A stretch of DNA of 64,000 bases from Streptomyces tendae (GTDB lineage Bacteria; Actinomycetota; Actinomycetes; Streptomycetales; Streptomycetaceae). Shown here in pieces: positions 43,319 to 51,855 of this stretch; the first letter of the stretch is position 1, and every line of letters begins with the position of its first letter. Below the pieces are notes generated by a model. It had not been told where the DNA came from, ran no database searches, and worked only from the letters and a program-made list of their open reading frames with translations. The stretch is taken from positions 124,001 to 188,000 of the forward strand of contig NZ_BMUY01000007.1 in the NCBI RefSeq assembly GCF_014650435.1, written 5' to 3'. A program made the translations under genes and the position numbers.

Positions 43319-44221
43319 ATGAGCGCCTCGACCACCCCGGCCCCGGAGAGAGAGACCGCGCACGCCGCGAACCGCTCCCGTCCCGGCGGCTCCCGCCGGC
43401 CCTGGGGGACGGCCGCCAAGTACCTCCTGCTCGCGGCCGGCGCCGTGGCCTTCCTCTTCCCCTTCTACTACATGATCGTCGGCTCGCTGCGGAAGACGAC
43501 CACCGGCGACCTGTCCTCCGCCGTGCCCAGCGGGCTCACCGGCACCAACTACACCGCCGTCAACGGCGCCATCTCGCTCGGCCGTTCACTGGTCAACTCC
43601 GGCATCATGACCATCGGTGTCCTGCTGTGCACGCTGGTCTTCGGCGTGCTCGCCGGATACGCGCTGGCCCAACTGCACTTCCGCGGCCGCGGTGCCGTGT
43701 TCGCCTCGCTGCTGCTGGTGCAGATGGTGCCCTTCCAACTCCTCACCCTGCCGCTCTACGTCCTCGTCGTCCGCGACTACGGGCTGGGCGACAACTACAT
43801 CGGGATGATCCTGCCGTTCGCGATCAACTCGACGGCCGTCTTCCTGTTCCGGCAGTTCTTCCTCCAGATGCCGCAGTCCCTCTTCGAGGCCGCCCGCCTC
43901 GACGGAGCGGGTGAGCTGCGCATCCTGTGGCAGGTCGCGCTGCCGATGGCCCGGCCGGCCGTGCTCACCGCGATGCTGCTGACCTTCATCGGCCCGTGGA
44001 ACGAGTTCCTGTGGCCCTTCCTGGTCACCAAGGACGCCGACATGCAGCCCCTGGCCGTCTCGCTGGCCAGCTTCCTGTCCAACCTCCAGGGCACGGTCGC
44101 AAACCCGACCGGCGCCCTGCTGGCCGGCGCCTGTGTGCTGGCCGCACCCGCCGTGGCCCTGTTCCTGCTGTTCCAGCGCCACTTCACCTCGACCGACATC
44201 GACTCCGGAGTAAAGGGCTGA
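43319..44221 (+). CDS. ABC sugar transporter permease 2 (MalG type)
   Basis: The 300-residue protein has six transmembrane segments and EAA loop EAARLDGAGELRILWQVALP, followed by LTFIGPWNEFLWPFLVTKD as in MalG-type permeases. It starts two bases after the previous stop with GAGAGGGG upstream. It forms the translocation pore together with permease 1. Confidence 0.93.
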   Translation: MSASTTPAPERETAHAANRSRPGGSRRPWGTAAKYLLLAAGAVAFLFPFYYMIVGSLRKTTTGDLSSAVPSGLTGTNYTAVNGAISLGRSLVNSGIMTIGVLLCTLVFGVLAGYALAQLHFRGRGAVFASLLLVQMVPFQLLTLPLYVLVVRDYGLGDNYIGMILPFAINSTAVFLFRQFFLQMPQSLFEAARLDGAGELRILWQVALPMARPAVLTAMLLTFIGPWNEFLWPFLVTKDADMQPLAVSLASFLSNLQGTVANPTGALLAGACVLAAPAVALFLLFQRHFTSTDIDSGVKG

Positions 44222-44228
44222 TTCCCCC

Positions 44229-45305
44229 ATGAGCACCACCGGCGCCGCCGCGCGCATCCCCTACCGCCTGGTCCGCAAGGGCCTGGTCATGTCCCCGCTG
44301 CCCGGCGAGGCCAACGAGGCGGAAGGCGTCCTCAACCCCGCCTCCGGACGCACCCCCGACGGCCGCCTGCACCTGCTGCCGCGCCTGGTCGCCGAGGGCA
44401 ACGTCTCCCGCGTCGGACTGGCCGAGGTCACCTTCACCGACGGCGTCCCGAGCGGTGTCGAGCGGCGCGGCGTCGTCCTCGCCCCCGACCAGGGCTGGGA
44501 GCGGGGCAGGAACAACGCGGGCGTCGAGGACCCGCGCGTCACCTGGATCCCCTCGCTCGGCAAGCACGTCATGTCCTACGTCGCCTACGGGCCGCTCGGC
44601 CCCAAGCCGGCCCTCGCCGTGTCCGAGAACCTCACCGACTGGACCCGGCTGGGCCCCCTCCAGTTCGCCTACCAGCCCGACCTCGACACGGACCTGAACC
44701 TCTTCCCGAACAAGGACGTCGTCCACTTCCCCGAGCCCGTGCCCGGTCCCGACGGCGAGCCCGCCTACGCGATGCTGCACCGTCCCATGTGGGACCTGGG
44801 CTGGTTCCGGCCCGGCGAAGGCGTCCACCTGCCCGCCGGTGTCAGTGACGAACGGCCCGGCATCTGGATCTCCTACGTCCCCGTCGCCGAGGCCCAGGCC
44901 GACATCCGGGCCCTGGCCCGACCGCGCGACCACCGCCTCGTCGCCCTGTCCGAACACCCCTGGGAGGAGCTGAAGATCGGCGGCGGCCCCGCCCCCGTGC
45001 GCGTGCCCGAGGGCTGGCTGCTCCTCCACCACGGCGTGTCCGGACACATCGAGGACCCCTTCGAGCAGAACCAGAAGGTGTCCTACGCGGCCGGCGCCAT
45101 GATCCTCGACCCGGCCGACCCGGCGAAGGTCCTCGCCCGCTCCGAGGAGCCGCTGATGGCACCCGAGACCGAGGAGGAGCGGGCCGGCACCGTCCCCAAC
45201 GTCGTCTTCCCCACCGCCATCGAGGAGATCGACGGACAGCTCTACGTGTTCTACGGCATGGCCGACGCCCACATCGGCGTCGCCCTGCTGGAGCGCACCG
45301 CATGA
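44229..45305 (+). CDS. GH130 family glycoside phosphorylase/hydrolase
   Basis: The 358-residue cytoplasmic protein has the five-bladed propeller pattern of GH130, with NNAGVEDPRVTWIPSLGKHV (E100-D101-P102-R103) and the C-terminal VPNVVFPTAIEEIDGQLYVF then YGMADAHIGVAL. GH130 enzymes mostly phosphorolyse beta-mannosides, releasing alpha-mannose-1-phosphate; some are simple mannosidases. The presence of a phosphohexomutase in the same operon favours phosphorolysis. There is no signal peptide, so it acts on imported sugar. Confidence 0.86.
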   Translation: MSTTGAAARIPYRLVRKGLVMSPLPGEANEAEGVLNPASGRTPDGRLHLLPRLVAEGNVSRVGLAEVTFTDGVPSGVERRGVVLAPDQGWERGRNNAGVEDPRVTWIPSLGKHVMSYVAYGPLGPKPALAVSENLTDWTRLGPLQFAYQPDLDTDLNLFPNKDVVHFPEPVPGPDGEPAYAMLHRPMWDLGWFRPGEGVHLPAGVSDERPGIWISYVPVAEAQADIRALARPRDHRLVALSEHPWEELKIGGGPAPVRVPEGWLLLHHGVSGHIEDPFEQNQKVSYAAGAMILDPADPAKVLARSEEPLMAPETEEERAGTVPNVVFPTAIEEIDGQLYVFYGMADAHIGVALLERTA

Positions 45306-46531
45306 GCCCGGCGACGGCCCCGCTCGGCCTCGGCCTGGTCGGCTGCGGCGGCTTCGGGGCGTTCCTCCTGGACGCCGTCGCCGACCTGCCGGGGCTGCGT
45401 CCGGTCGCCGTCGCCGACCCCGACCCCCGGCGGGCGGCGGCCCTCGGCCGACGGCACGGCGTCCCCGCCCTGGCCGGCCTGGACGAACTCCTGGCCCGCG
45501 AGGAGGTGGCGGTCGTCGCCGTCGCCACCCCGCCGGCCGCGCACGCCGCCATGGCCACGGCCGCGCTGCGCGCCGGACGGCACGTGTTCTGCGAGAAGCC
45601 CCTGGCCACCACGGCCCGGTACGCCGAGGCGGTGGCGGACGAGGCCGAGCGCGCGGGCCGGGTCCTCGTCGTCGACCACGTGCTGCGCTACAACCCGCTG
45701 CTGCGAGCCGCGGAACGGCTCATCGGCGAGGCACTGCTCGCGCCCCCGCGCCGGTTCCTGTTCGAGAACGACGCCTCCGACGAGGACCTCGACCCCGGCC
45801 ACTGGTTCTGGGACCGCGAGCACAGCGGCGGCACCTTCGTCGAGCACGGCGTGCACTTCTTCGACGCGGCCCGCGCCCTCCTGGGCTCCGACCCGCTCAG
45901 CGTGCGCGCGACCGCCGTCCGGCGGCCCGGCGGCGGCCCCGTCGACATGGTCAGCGCCGACGTGCTCCATCCGGGCGGTGTCCTCGCCTCCCACCTGCAC
46001 TCCTTCACCCACGCCCACCGCTGCGAACGCCAGCTCATGCGCCTGGACCACGGCTTCGCCGAGACCCGGATCGACGGCTGGATCCCGGTGCGCGCGGAGA
46101 TCTCCGCCTGGACCGACGAGGACGGCGCCCGGGCCTGGGAGCAACTGCCCGCGCGGGCCGGGGCGCTGCTGCGCGTGGAGGGCTTCCGCCCGCACGGCGA
46201 CGAGCGCGTCTCGGTCGCCGTGGAACGCGACGCCGGCACCGCCCGCCCCGTACGCGGACGCGGGGAGCAGCGGGTCGCACCGCACCACGTCCGCGCCGTG
46301 CTCGACCTCGGCGGCGAGGCACGCAAGCCGTACGTCTACCGCGAGAGCGTCCGGGCCGCGGCCGCCGACCTGATCCGCGTCGCCCGCGACGGCGGCACCC
46401 CGGTCGCCGACGCCCGCGCGGGCCTCACCGCGGTGGCCGTCGCCGAGGCCGCCACGCTGGCCGCCGACACCGGCGTCGCCCAGCCCGTACCGGCCCTCGT
46501 GGCCGGCTCTCGCCCCGGGGAGCCCGCATGA
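45302..46531 (+). CDS. Gfo/Idh/MocA family sugar oxidoreductase
   Basis: The 409-residue protein has an N-terminal Rossmann fold, LGLGLVGCGGFGAFLLDAVA, and the family motif GRHVFCEKPLATTARYAEAV (the EKP lysine near residue 100). The C-terminal alpha/beta domain binds the sugar and includes GGTFVEHGVHFFDAARALLG. Such enzymes oxidise or reduce a hydroxyl of a sugar or inositol with NAD(P). The start overlaps the GH130 stop as ATGA. It may epimerise or oxidise one unit of the oligosaccharide. Confidence 0.88.
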   Translation: MSPATAPLGLGLVGCGGFGAFLLDAVADLPGLRPVAVADPDPRRAAALGRRHGVPALAGLDELLAREEVAVVAVATPPAAHAAMATAALRAGRHVFCEKPLATTARYAEAVADEAERAGRVLVVDHVLRYNPLLRAAERLIGEALLAPPRRFLFENDASDEDLDPGHWFWDREHSGGTFVEHGVHFFDAARALLGSDPLSVRATAVRRPGGGPVDMVSADVLHPGGVLASHLHSFTHAHRCERQLMRLDHGFAETRIDGWIPVRAEISAWTDEDGARAWEQLPARAGALLRVEGFRPHGDERVSVAVERDAGTARPVRGRGEQRVAPHHVRAVLDLGGEARKPYVYRESVRAAAADLIRVARDGGTPVADARAGLTAVAVAEAATLAADTGVAQPVPALVAGSRPGEPA

Positions 46532-48150
46532 GCTGGTGGCAGGACACCGTGTGCTACGAGCTGTACCCGCGTGCCTTCGCCGACTCGGACGGCGACGGCA
46601 TCGGCGACCTCGCCGGCGCCACCGCACGCCTCGGCCACATCGCCGAACTGGGCGCGGACGCCGTGTGGATCACCCCCTTCTACCCGTCCCCGCTCGCCGA
46701 CGGCGGCTACGACATCGCCGACCACACCGGCGTCGCCGCGGACCTCGGCACCGGCGCGGACTTCGACCGGCTCACCGCCCGCGCCCACGCCCTCGGCCTG
46801 AAGCTCATGGTCGACCTCGTGCCCAACCACACCTCCGACCGGCACCCCTGGTTCCGGGCGGCGCTGACGGCAGGACCCGGCTCTCCGGAACGCGGACGCT
46901 ACCTGTTCCGCCCCGGGCGCGGCGCACACGGTGAACTCCCGCCCAACGACTGGCAGTCGGCCTTCGGTGGTCCCGCCTGGACCCGGGTCGCCGACGGTGA
47001 GTGGTACTGCCACCTGCACGCCCCCGAACAACCCGACCTCGACTGGCGCGACGAAGGCGTGCGCTCCGCCTTCACCGACATCCTGCGGTACTGGCTGGAC
47101 CGGGGCGTGGACGGCTTCCGTGTCGACGTCGCCCACGCGCTGTTCAAGGCCGAGGGCCTGCCCGACGCGGGACCCGGCCAGCACCGCGACCCCCTGCGCA
47201 ACCACCTCATGCCGTACTACGACCAGGAGGAGCTGCACCCGCTGTACCGCGCCTGGCGCACCCTGCTGGACACGCACCCGGCACCGCCCGGCGCGGTGCC
47301 CCCGGGCCAGCGGGTGATGGTCGCCGAGGCCGCGGTGTTCGACCCCGAAAGGCTCGCCCGCTACATCCGCCCCGACGAGATGCACCAGGCCTTCAACTTC
47401 GCCTTCCTGGAGGCGGCCTGGGACCCGGCGGAGCTGCGCCGCGTCATCGACGCCTCGCTGTCCGCACCGGGCGGCGGATCGGTCACCTGGCTGCTCTCCA
47501 GCCACGACGCGGTCCGCCCCGTGACCCGCCTCGGCTTGACGGCCAGGGCCCGGGCCGCGGCCCTGCTCATGCTCGCGCTGCCCGGCTCGGCGTACCTCTA
47601 CCAGGGCGAGGAACTCGGCCTGCCGCAGGCCACCGTCCCCGACGACCGCATCCGGGACCCGCTGTGGGAACGCTCCGGACACACCGACCGGGGCCGCGAC
47701 GGCTCCCGCGTCCCGCTGCCCTGGTCCGGCGACCGCGCCCCGTACGGCTTCACCACCGCCGGCCCCGGGGACACCTGGCTGCCGCAGCCGGACGACTGGG
47801 CCCGCCACACCGTGGCCGCCCAGGACCGCGACCCCGACTCGACACTCGCCCTGTACCGCGACGCCCTGCGCCTGCGCCGCGCCCACCCCGCGCCCGACCC
47901 GACGGCCCCGCCCCACTGGTACTCGGCGCCCGACGACTCCCACCTCGCCTTCCGGCGCGGCGCGCTGGCCTGCGTCGTCAACCTCGGCACCGAGCCGCTG
48001 CGCCGGTCCGCACTCGGCGTGCCGGGCCGCCCGGTACTGGCCAGCGGCCCCACCGACGGCCACGACCTGCCACCCGACACCGCCCTGTGGCTCCTGGACA
48101 CGCCCGCCCCGCAGCAGCACGAAAGAGACACCCATGACCGCCCCCGCTGA
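46528..48150 (+). CDS. GH13 alpha-glucosidase/amylase-type enzyme
   Basis: The 540-residue protein is a cytoplasmic GH13 (alpha/beta)8 barrel. Conserved regions are WWQDTVCYELYPRAFADSDG, LMVDLVPNHTSDRHPWF, nucleophile Asp200 in GFRVDVAHALF, the acid/base glutamate in VMVAEAAVF, and LLSSHDAVRPVTR. The overall form is that of oligo-alpha-glucosidases and trehalose-synthase-like enzymes rather than extracellular amylases. It overlaps the previous gene by four bases and the next by 17. It implies an alpha-glucosidic bond in the operon's substrate. Confidence 0.91.
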   Translation: MSWWQDTVCYELYPRAFADSDGDGIGDLAGATARLGHIAELGADAVWITPFYPSPLADGGYDIADHTGVAADLGTGADFDRLTARAHALGLKLMVDLVPNHTSDRHPWFRAALTAGPGSPERGRYLFRPGRGAHGELPPNDWQSAFGGPAWTRVADGEWYCHLHAPEQPDLDWRDEGVRSAFTDILRYWLDRGVDGFRVDVAHALFKAEGLPDAGPGQHRDPLRNHLMPYYDQEELHPLYRAWRTLLDTHPAPPGAVPPGQRVMVAEAAVFDPERLARYIRPDEMHQAFNFAFLEAAWDPAELRRVIDASLSAPGGGSVTWLLSSHDAVRPVTRLGLTARARAAALLMLALPGSAYLYQGEELGLPQATVPDDRIRDPLWERSGHTDRGRDGSRVPLPWSGDRAPYGFTTAGPGDTWLPQPDDWARHTVAAQDRDPDSTLALYRDALRLRRAHPAPDPTAPPHWYSAPDDSHLAFRRGALACVVNLGTEPLRRSALGVPGRPVLASGPTDGHDLPPDTALWLLDTPAPQQHERDTHDRPR

Positions 48151-49579
48151 CCGCTCCCCGCACACCGACCTGTCCGCCCTCGTCAAGGCCTACGACGTGC
48201 GCGGTGTCGTACCGGACCAGTGGGACGAGGGAACGGCCGAACTGTTCGGGGCCGCGTTCGTCCAGGTCACCGGCCCCCGCGCCGTCGTGACCGGACACGA
48301 CATGCGGGCCTCCTCGCCGGGCCTCGCACGGGCCTTCGCGCGAGGAGCCACGGCACAGGGCGCGGACGTCGTAGCGACGGGTCTGTGCTCGACGGACCAG
48401 CTGTACTACGCCTCCGGCACCCTCGATCTGCCCGGCGCCATGTTCACCGCGTCGCACAACCCCGCGCGCTACAACGGCATCAAGATGTGCCGGGCCGGCG
48501 CCGTGCCCGTCGGCCAGGACAGCGGGCTCCGGGACATCCGCACGCTGGTCGAGCAGTGGACCGACGCGGGCGGACCGCCCCCGGCCGTGCCGCGCCCCGG
48601 CACCCTCACCCACCGCGACACGCTGGACGAGTACGCGGCTCACCTGCGTGGTCTCGTCGACCTGACCGGCATCCGCCCGCTGAAGGTCGTCGTCGACGCG
48701 GGCAACGGCATGGCCGGTCACACCGTGCCCACGGTCCTGGCGGGCCTGCCGCTGGACGTCGTGCCCCTGTACTTCGAGCTGGACGGCGGCTTCCCCCACC
48801 ACGAGGCCAACCCGCTCGACCCGGCCAACATCGTGGACCTCCGGCGGCGGGTCCGCGCCGAGGGTGCGGACCTCGGCCTCGCCTTCGACGGTGACGCCGA
48901 CCGGTGCTTCGTCGTCGACGAGCGGGGCGAACCCGTGTCGCCCTCCGCGATCACCGCACTCGTCGCCCTGCGCGAACTGGACCGGAGGCCGGGCGCCACC
49001 GTCCTGCACAACCTGATCACCTCACGCACGGTTCCCGAGGTGATCCGCGAGGCGGGCGGGACTCCCGTGCGCACTCGCGTCGGCCACTCCTTCATCAAGG
49101 CCGAGATGGCGCGCACCGGTGCCGTGTTCGGCGGCGAACACTCCGCGCACTACTACTTCGCCGACTTCTGGAACGCCGACACCGGCATGCTCGCGGCGCT
49201 GCACGTCCTCGCCGAACTCGGCTCTCACGAGGGCCCGTTGTCGTCCCTCACCCGGCGCTTCGACCGCTACGCCGCCTCCGGTGAGATCAACTCGGCCGTC
49301 GACGACCCGCCCGCCCGCATCCTCGCCGTCCGCGCCGCCTGGCAGGACCGGCCGGGCGTCACGGTCGACGAGCTCGACGGCCTCACCGTCACCGGACCCG
49401 ACTGGTGGTTCAACCTCCGCCCCTCCAACACCGAACCCCTCCTGCGCCTCAACGTCGAGGCCCGCACCCTGGAGACGGTGAGGGACCTGCGCGACGAGGT
49501 CCTGGGCCTGGTTCGGGCCGGCGGGCCCGTGGCCATGCCCCCCGCAATCCGGGTATCGACTGCGGACTCGGCCCCATAA
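48134..49579 (+). CDS. phosphomannomutase/phosphoglucomutase
   Basis: The 481-residue protein has the active-site serine S107 in FTASHNPARYNGIKM, the metal-binding loop AFDGDADRCFVVDERG, and the phosphate-binding C-terminal loop LRPSNTEPLLRLNVEA. It interconverts hexose-1- and hexose-6-phosphates. Following a GH130 gene in one operon, conversion of mannose-1-phosphate to mannose-6-phosphate is the likely job. It is the last gene of the operon and converges with the next. Confidence 0.93.
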   Translation: MTAPADRSPHTDLSALVKAYDVRGVVPDQWDEGTAELFGAAFVQVTGPRAVVTGHDMRASSPGLARAFARGATAQGADVVATGLCSTDQLYYASGTLDLPGAMFTASHNPARYNGIKMCRAGAVPVGQDSGLRDIRTLVEQWTDAGGPPPAVPRPGTLTHRDTLDEYAAHLRGLVDLTGIRPLKVVVDAGNGMAGHTVPTVLAGLPLDVVPLYFELDGGFPHHEANPLDPANIVDLRRRVRAEGADLGLAFDGDADRCFVVDERGEPVSPSAITALVALRELDRRPGATVLHNLITSRTVPEVIREAGGTPVRTRVGHSFIKAEMARTGAVFGGEHSAHYYFADFWNADTGMLAALHVLAELGSHEGPLSSLTRRFDRYAASGEINSAVDDPPARILAVRAAWQDRPGVTVDELDGLTVTGPDWWFNLRPSNTEPLLRLNVEARTLETVRDLRDEVLGLVRAGGPVAMPPAIRVSTADSAP

Positions 49580-49615
49580 AGGATGAAAGACGTCCGATTC
49601 TTCTGTCGGTGACTG

Positions 49616-50641
49616 TTACCTCCGGTACCGCCGGGCCACGGCCGTGAAGGCGGCCTTGGGCTCCCATTCCATGTCGGGGTAGGTGTGTCCCCGATGTCCT
49701 TCGAGGAGTTTGACGATGCCCAGGCCGGCTCGGTCCAGGTCTTCCCTGGGGTCGCCGTCCGGGCGGTGCGGGTAGCCGGCCAGGGCGAACAGGAACACGA
49801 ACGCGCTGTCCACGCCTTCGGTCTCGAAGATCTCCAACAGCTCGCTCAGATACGCGGCCTGGCCGGCCTCGTCGCGCTCGTACACGCCGTTCAGCCGCAC
49901 GGGGGCCTTGGTCCGCGGGTGGTGCTCGACCACTTCCAGTACCCGCCCGCCGCGGTCTCCCGCGCCGCGGTAGGCCGCGGTGCCGAAGCCGGTGATGGCG
50001 AGCGGCTTCGGGCCCTGGGCCAGGGTGCGCACCGCGTCCCGGAACCGGTCGGCGACCTCGGCGGAGCGGAGCAGTTCGTACGTCACCACGTCGAAGGGGG
50101 TCCAGTCGACCTGCTCGAACTGGATGGCCGCGTAGGTGAGCGGGCCCTGGAAGTGCTCGCGGATCGTGGCGACGGCCTCGCGGAGGAACGTGTTGACGCG
50201 CACGCCGAGTTCGCGCATGGCCTCGGCCCGCCGCTCGGGTCGGCTCAGCAGTTGCCCGACCCGTTCCTCGGGGCTTTCTCCGGGCAGGAACCCGAGGTTC
50301 ATCACGCTCAGTTCGACCCCTGCGACGAACACGACCGAGGCGCCCTGCTGCCGGAGCCGTTCCGCTCGCGCGGCGCAGTCGCTCAAGAGCGCGAGGATCT
50401 GCTCCGGGCGCAGCTCCAGCGGATACGGCGAGAACCAGATCTCCAGGCCGAGTTCGGCGGCCGCGTCGGCTGCCACCGCGAGTCGGTCCGGGTCGCCGCC
50501 GATGATCTGGACCGCGTTGCAGTGCAGGTCGTCACGGATGATGGCGAGCTCGCGCCGGACCACGGCGGGGTCGAAGTCCTCGCGGGACAGCCGGCCGTGC
50601 GCGACGAGTCCGGTGTCGTAGGTCATTCCTCTGGCTCGCAC
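49616..50641 (-). CDS. TIM-barrel-like protein of unknown function
   Basis: The 341-residue protein reads like a (beta/alpha)8 glycosidase-type barrel: MTYDTGLVAHGRLSREDFDP, HCNAVQIIGGDPDRL, LEIWFSPYPLELRPEQILAL, VVFVAGVELSVMNLGFLPGE, AIQFEQVDWTPFDVVTYELL, LAITGFGTAAYRGAGDRG and FVFLFALAGYPH. Glutamates in GVELS and QFEQVDW could be catalytic, but I cannot assign a family. GTG 50641 has GAGAGGA seven bases upstream. It is divergent from a TetR gene, which probably controls it. Confidence 0.75.
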   Translation of the reverse strand: MRARGMTYDTGLVAHGRLSREDFDPAVVRRELAIIRDDLHCNAVQIIGGDPDRLAVAADAAAELGLEIWFSPYPLELRPEQILALLSDCAARAERLRQQGASVVFVAGVELSVMNLGFLPGESPEERVGQLLSRPERRAEAMRELGVRVNTFLREAVATIREHFQGPLTYAAIQFEQVDWTPFDVVTYELLRSAEVADRFRDAVRTLAQGPKPLAITGFGTAAYRGAGDRGGRVLEVVEHHPRTKAPVRLNGVYERDEAGQAAYLSELLEIFETEGVDSAFVFLFALAGYPHRPDGDPREDLDRAGLGIVKLLEGHRGHTYPDMEWEPKAAFTAVARRYRR

Positions 50642-50691
50642 GGTGGCGTCCTCTCTGTCGGTTTCGGGAGGGTCGAGGCTGACAGGAAAAG

Positions 50692-50703
50692 TGCGTGCAC
50701 GCA
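50692..50703. promoter_or_regulatory. candidate TetR operator
   Basis: TGCGTGCACGCA is a perfect 12-base palindrome, midway between the divergent starts at 50641 and 50743. Confidence 0.5.
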
Positions 50704-50742
50704 AGTTTGCGGGCGCGCAGTTCCGTGTGACAGGCTCGGGCC

Positions 50743-51399
50743 GTGACGACACCACCACCGGGGCTGCGGGAGCGGAAGAAGCGGGCCACGCGCGAGGCGC
50801 TGCGCGAGGCGGCCCTTCGGCTGGCCGTGGAGCGCGGGCCGGACCAGGTGCGGGTGGAGGACATCGCCGAGGCGGCCGGGGTCTCGCCGCGCACCTACAA
50901 CAACTACTTCGCCAGCCGTGAGCAGGCGATCGTCTCCGCGGTGACCGCGGACCGGGAAGAGCGGATCGCGGCGGCGGTGGCGGCCCGGCCGGCCGGAGTG
51001 CGCCTGGCCGACGCCGTCACCGAAGCGGTGGTCGAGCAGTACGCGCACGAGGGTGAGCGTGAACGCGGAGTCCTGCTGCTGATCACCACGCGGACCGCGC
51101 TGCGCGACGCCTTCCTCGGCAGCACCGCCGGCATCGAGGCCCCTCTGTCGGCGGTGATCGCCGAACGTCTGGAGGGCGCCGGAGCGCAGACGGCCCGCGT
51201 TCTCGCGGCAAGCGTCGCCGCGGCGGTTCGCATCGCGCTGGAAGGCTGGCTGCGGCCCCCCGGGGGCGGAGAGGCTGCCGCGGATCTCGGCGTCGCGGGA
51301 CTGGTCGTGCCCTCGGGGTCGCTGTCCGACCGGCTCCGTGCCGCCCTGGCCCCGCTCGCGCCCGCGTTCGACGCCGCCGAGCAACGCACCCGGCAGTGA
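50743..51399 (+). CDS. TetR family transcriptional regulator
   Basis: The 218-residue protein begins at GTG 50743. The helix-turn-helix is VEDIAEAAGVSPRTYNNYFA at about residues 40-59, a form common in mycofactocin- and MftR-like TetR proteins. The C-terminal domain is helical. It faces the TIM-barrel gene across a perfect palindrome and is probably its repressor. The region 51400-51570 downstream belongs to the promoter of the next cluster. Confidence 0.85.
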   Translation: MTTPPPGLRERKKRATREALREAALRLAVERGPDQVRVEDIAEAAGVSPRTYNNYFASREQAIVSAVTADREERIAAAVAARPAGVRLADAVTEAVVEQYAHEGERERGVLLLITTRTALRDAFLGSTAGIEAPLSAVIAERLEGAGAQTARVLAASVAAAVRIALEGWLRPPGGGEAAADLGVAGLVVPSGSLSDRLRAALAPLAPAFDAAEQRTRQ

Positions 51400-51494
51400 C
51401 GCCGGTTACTCCGCGCCACTGAACCAACGTGCGCCTGCGGAGCCGCGGTCCCACGCGATTCATGGTGTCCGGCGTCCGCCCTGCGGGCACTTGT

Positions 51495-51509
51495 TGAATA
51501 TGGATGTCA
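51495..51509 (+). promoter_or_regulatory. candidate Zur box upstream of the coelibactin-type operon
   Basis: TGAATATGGATGTCA agrees with the Streptomyces Zur consensus TGAAAATGATTTTCA at 11 of 15 positions, including both outer TGA/TCA ends. It lies 61 bases before the ferredoxin start, in AT-rich sequence unusual for this window. Confidence 0.5.
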
Positions 51510-51570
51510 TTACCGACTAATGTCTGAGTGCCGAACAGGCGCCCGCGTGGGCGGTAACAGGGGAGTCCCC

Positions 51571-51795
51571 ATGTCCTTGGCAGGTCAGGCGTCCGAGACC
51601 GCGAAGTTCAGTGCCGCACGGGACCGGTGTGTGGGGGCCGGGCAGTGCGTGCTCGCTGCACCGGCCGTCTTCGACCAGGACGAGCAGAAAGGGCTCGTCC
51701 TCGTCCTGGACGAGAACCCTCCCGCGGCCCAGTCGGACGCGGTGCGCCAGGCCGTGCGCGCCTGCCCGTCCGGCGCCCTCGCCCTGCGCCGGTAG
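51571..51795 (+). CDS. [3Fe-4S]-type ferredoxin
   Basis: The 74-residue protein is a small actinobacterial ferredoxin with RCVGAGQCVLAAPAVFDQDE and the closing ACPSGAL. The spacing C-x5-C and later CP is that of P450-associated [3Fe-4S] ferredoxins. ATG 51571 has GGGGAG five bases upstream. It is the first gene of the coelibactin-type cluster; in S. coelicolor the equivalent cluster also begins with a ferredoxin and includes a P450 downstream that could be its partner (outside this window). Confidence 0.88.
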   Translation: MSLAGQASETAKFSAARDRCVGAGQCVLAAPAVFDQDEQKGLVLVLDENPPAAQSDAVRQAVRACPSGALALRR

Positions 51796-51855
51796 CACAC
51801 GCCGCGGCTCGAACCGCGGCGAGCCGATCAACCCAGTAGAACGTCAAGGAGAAGC

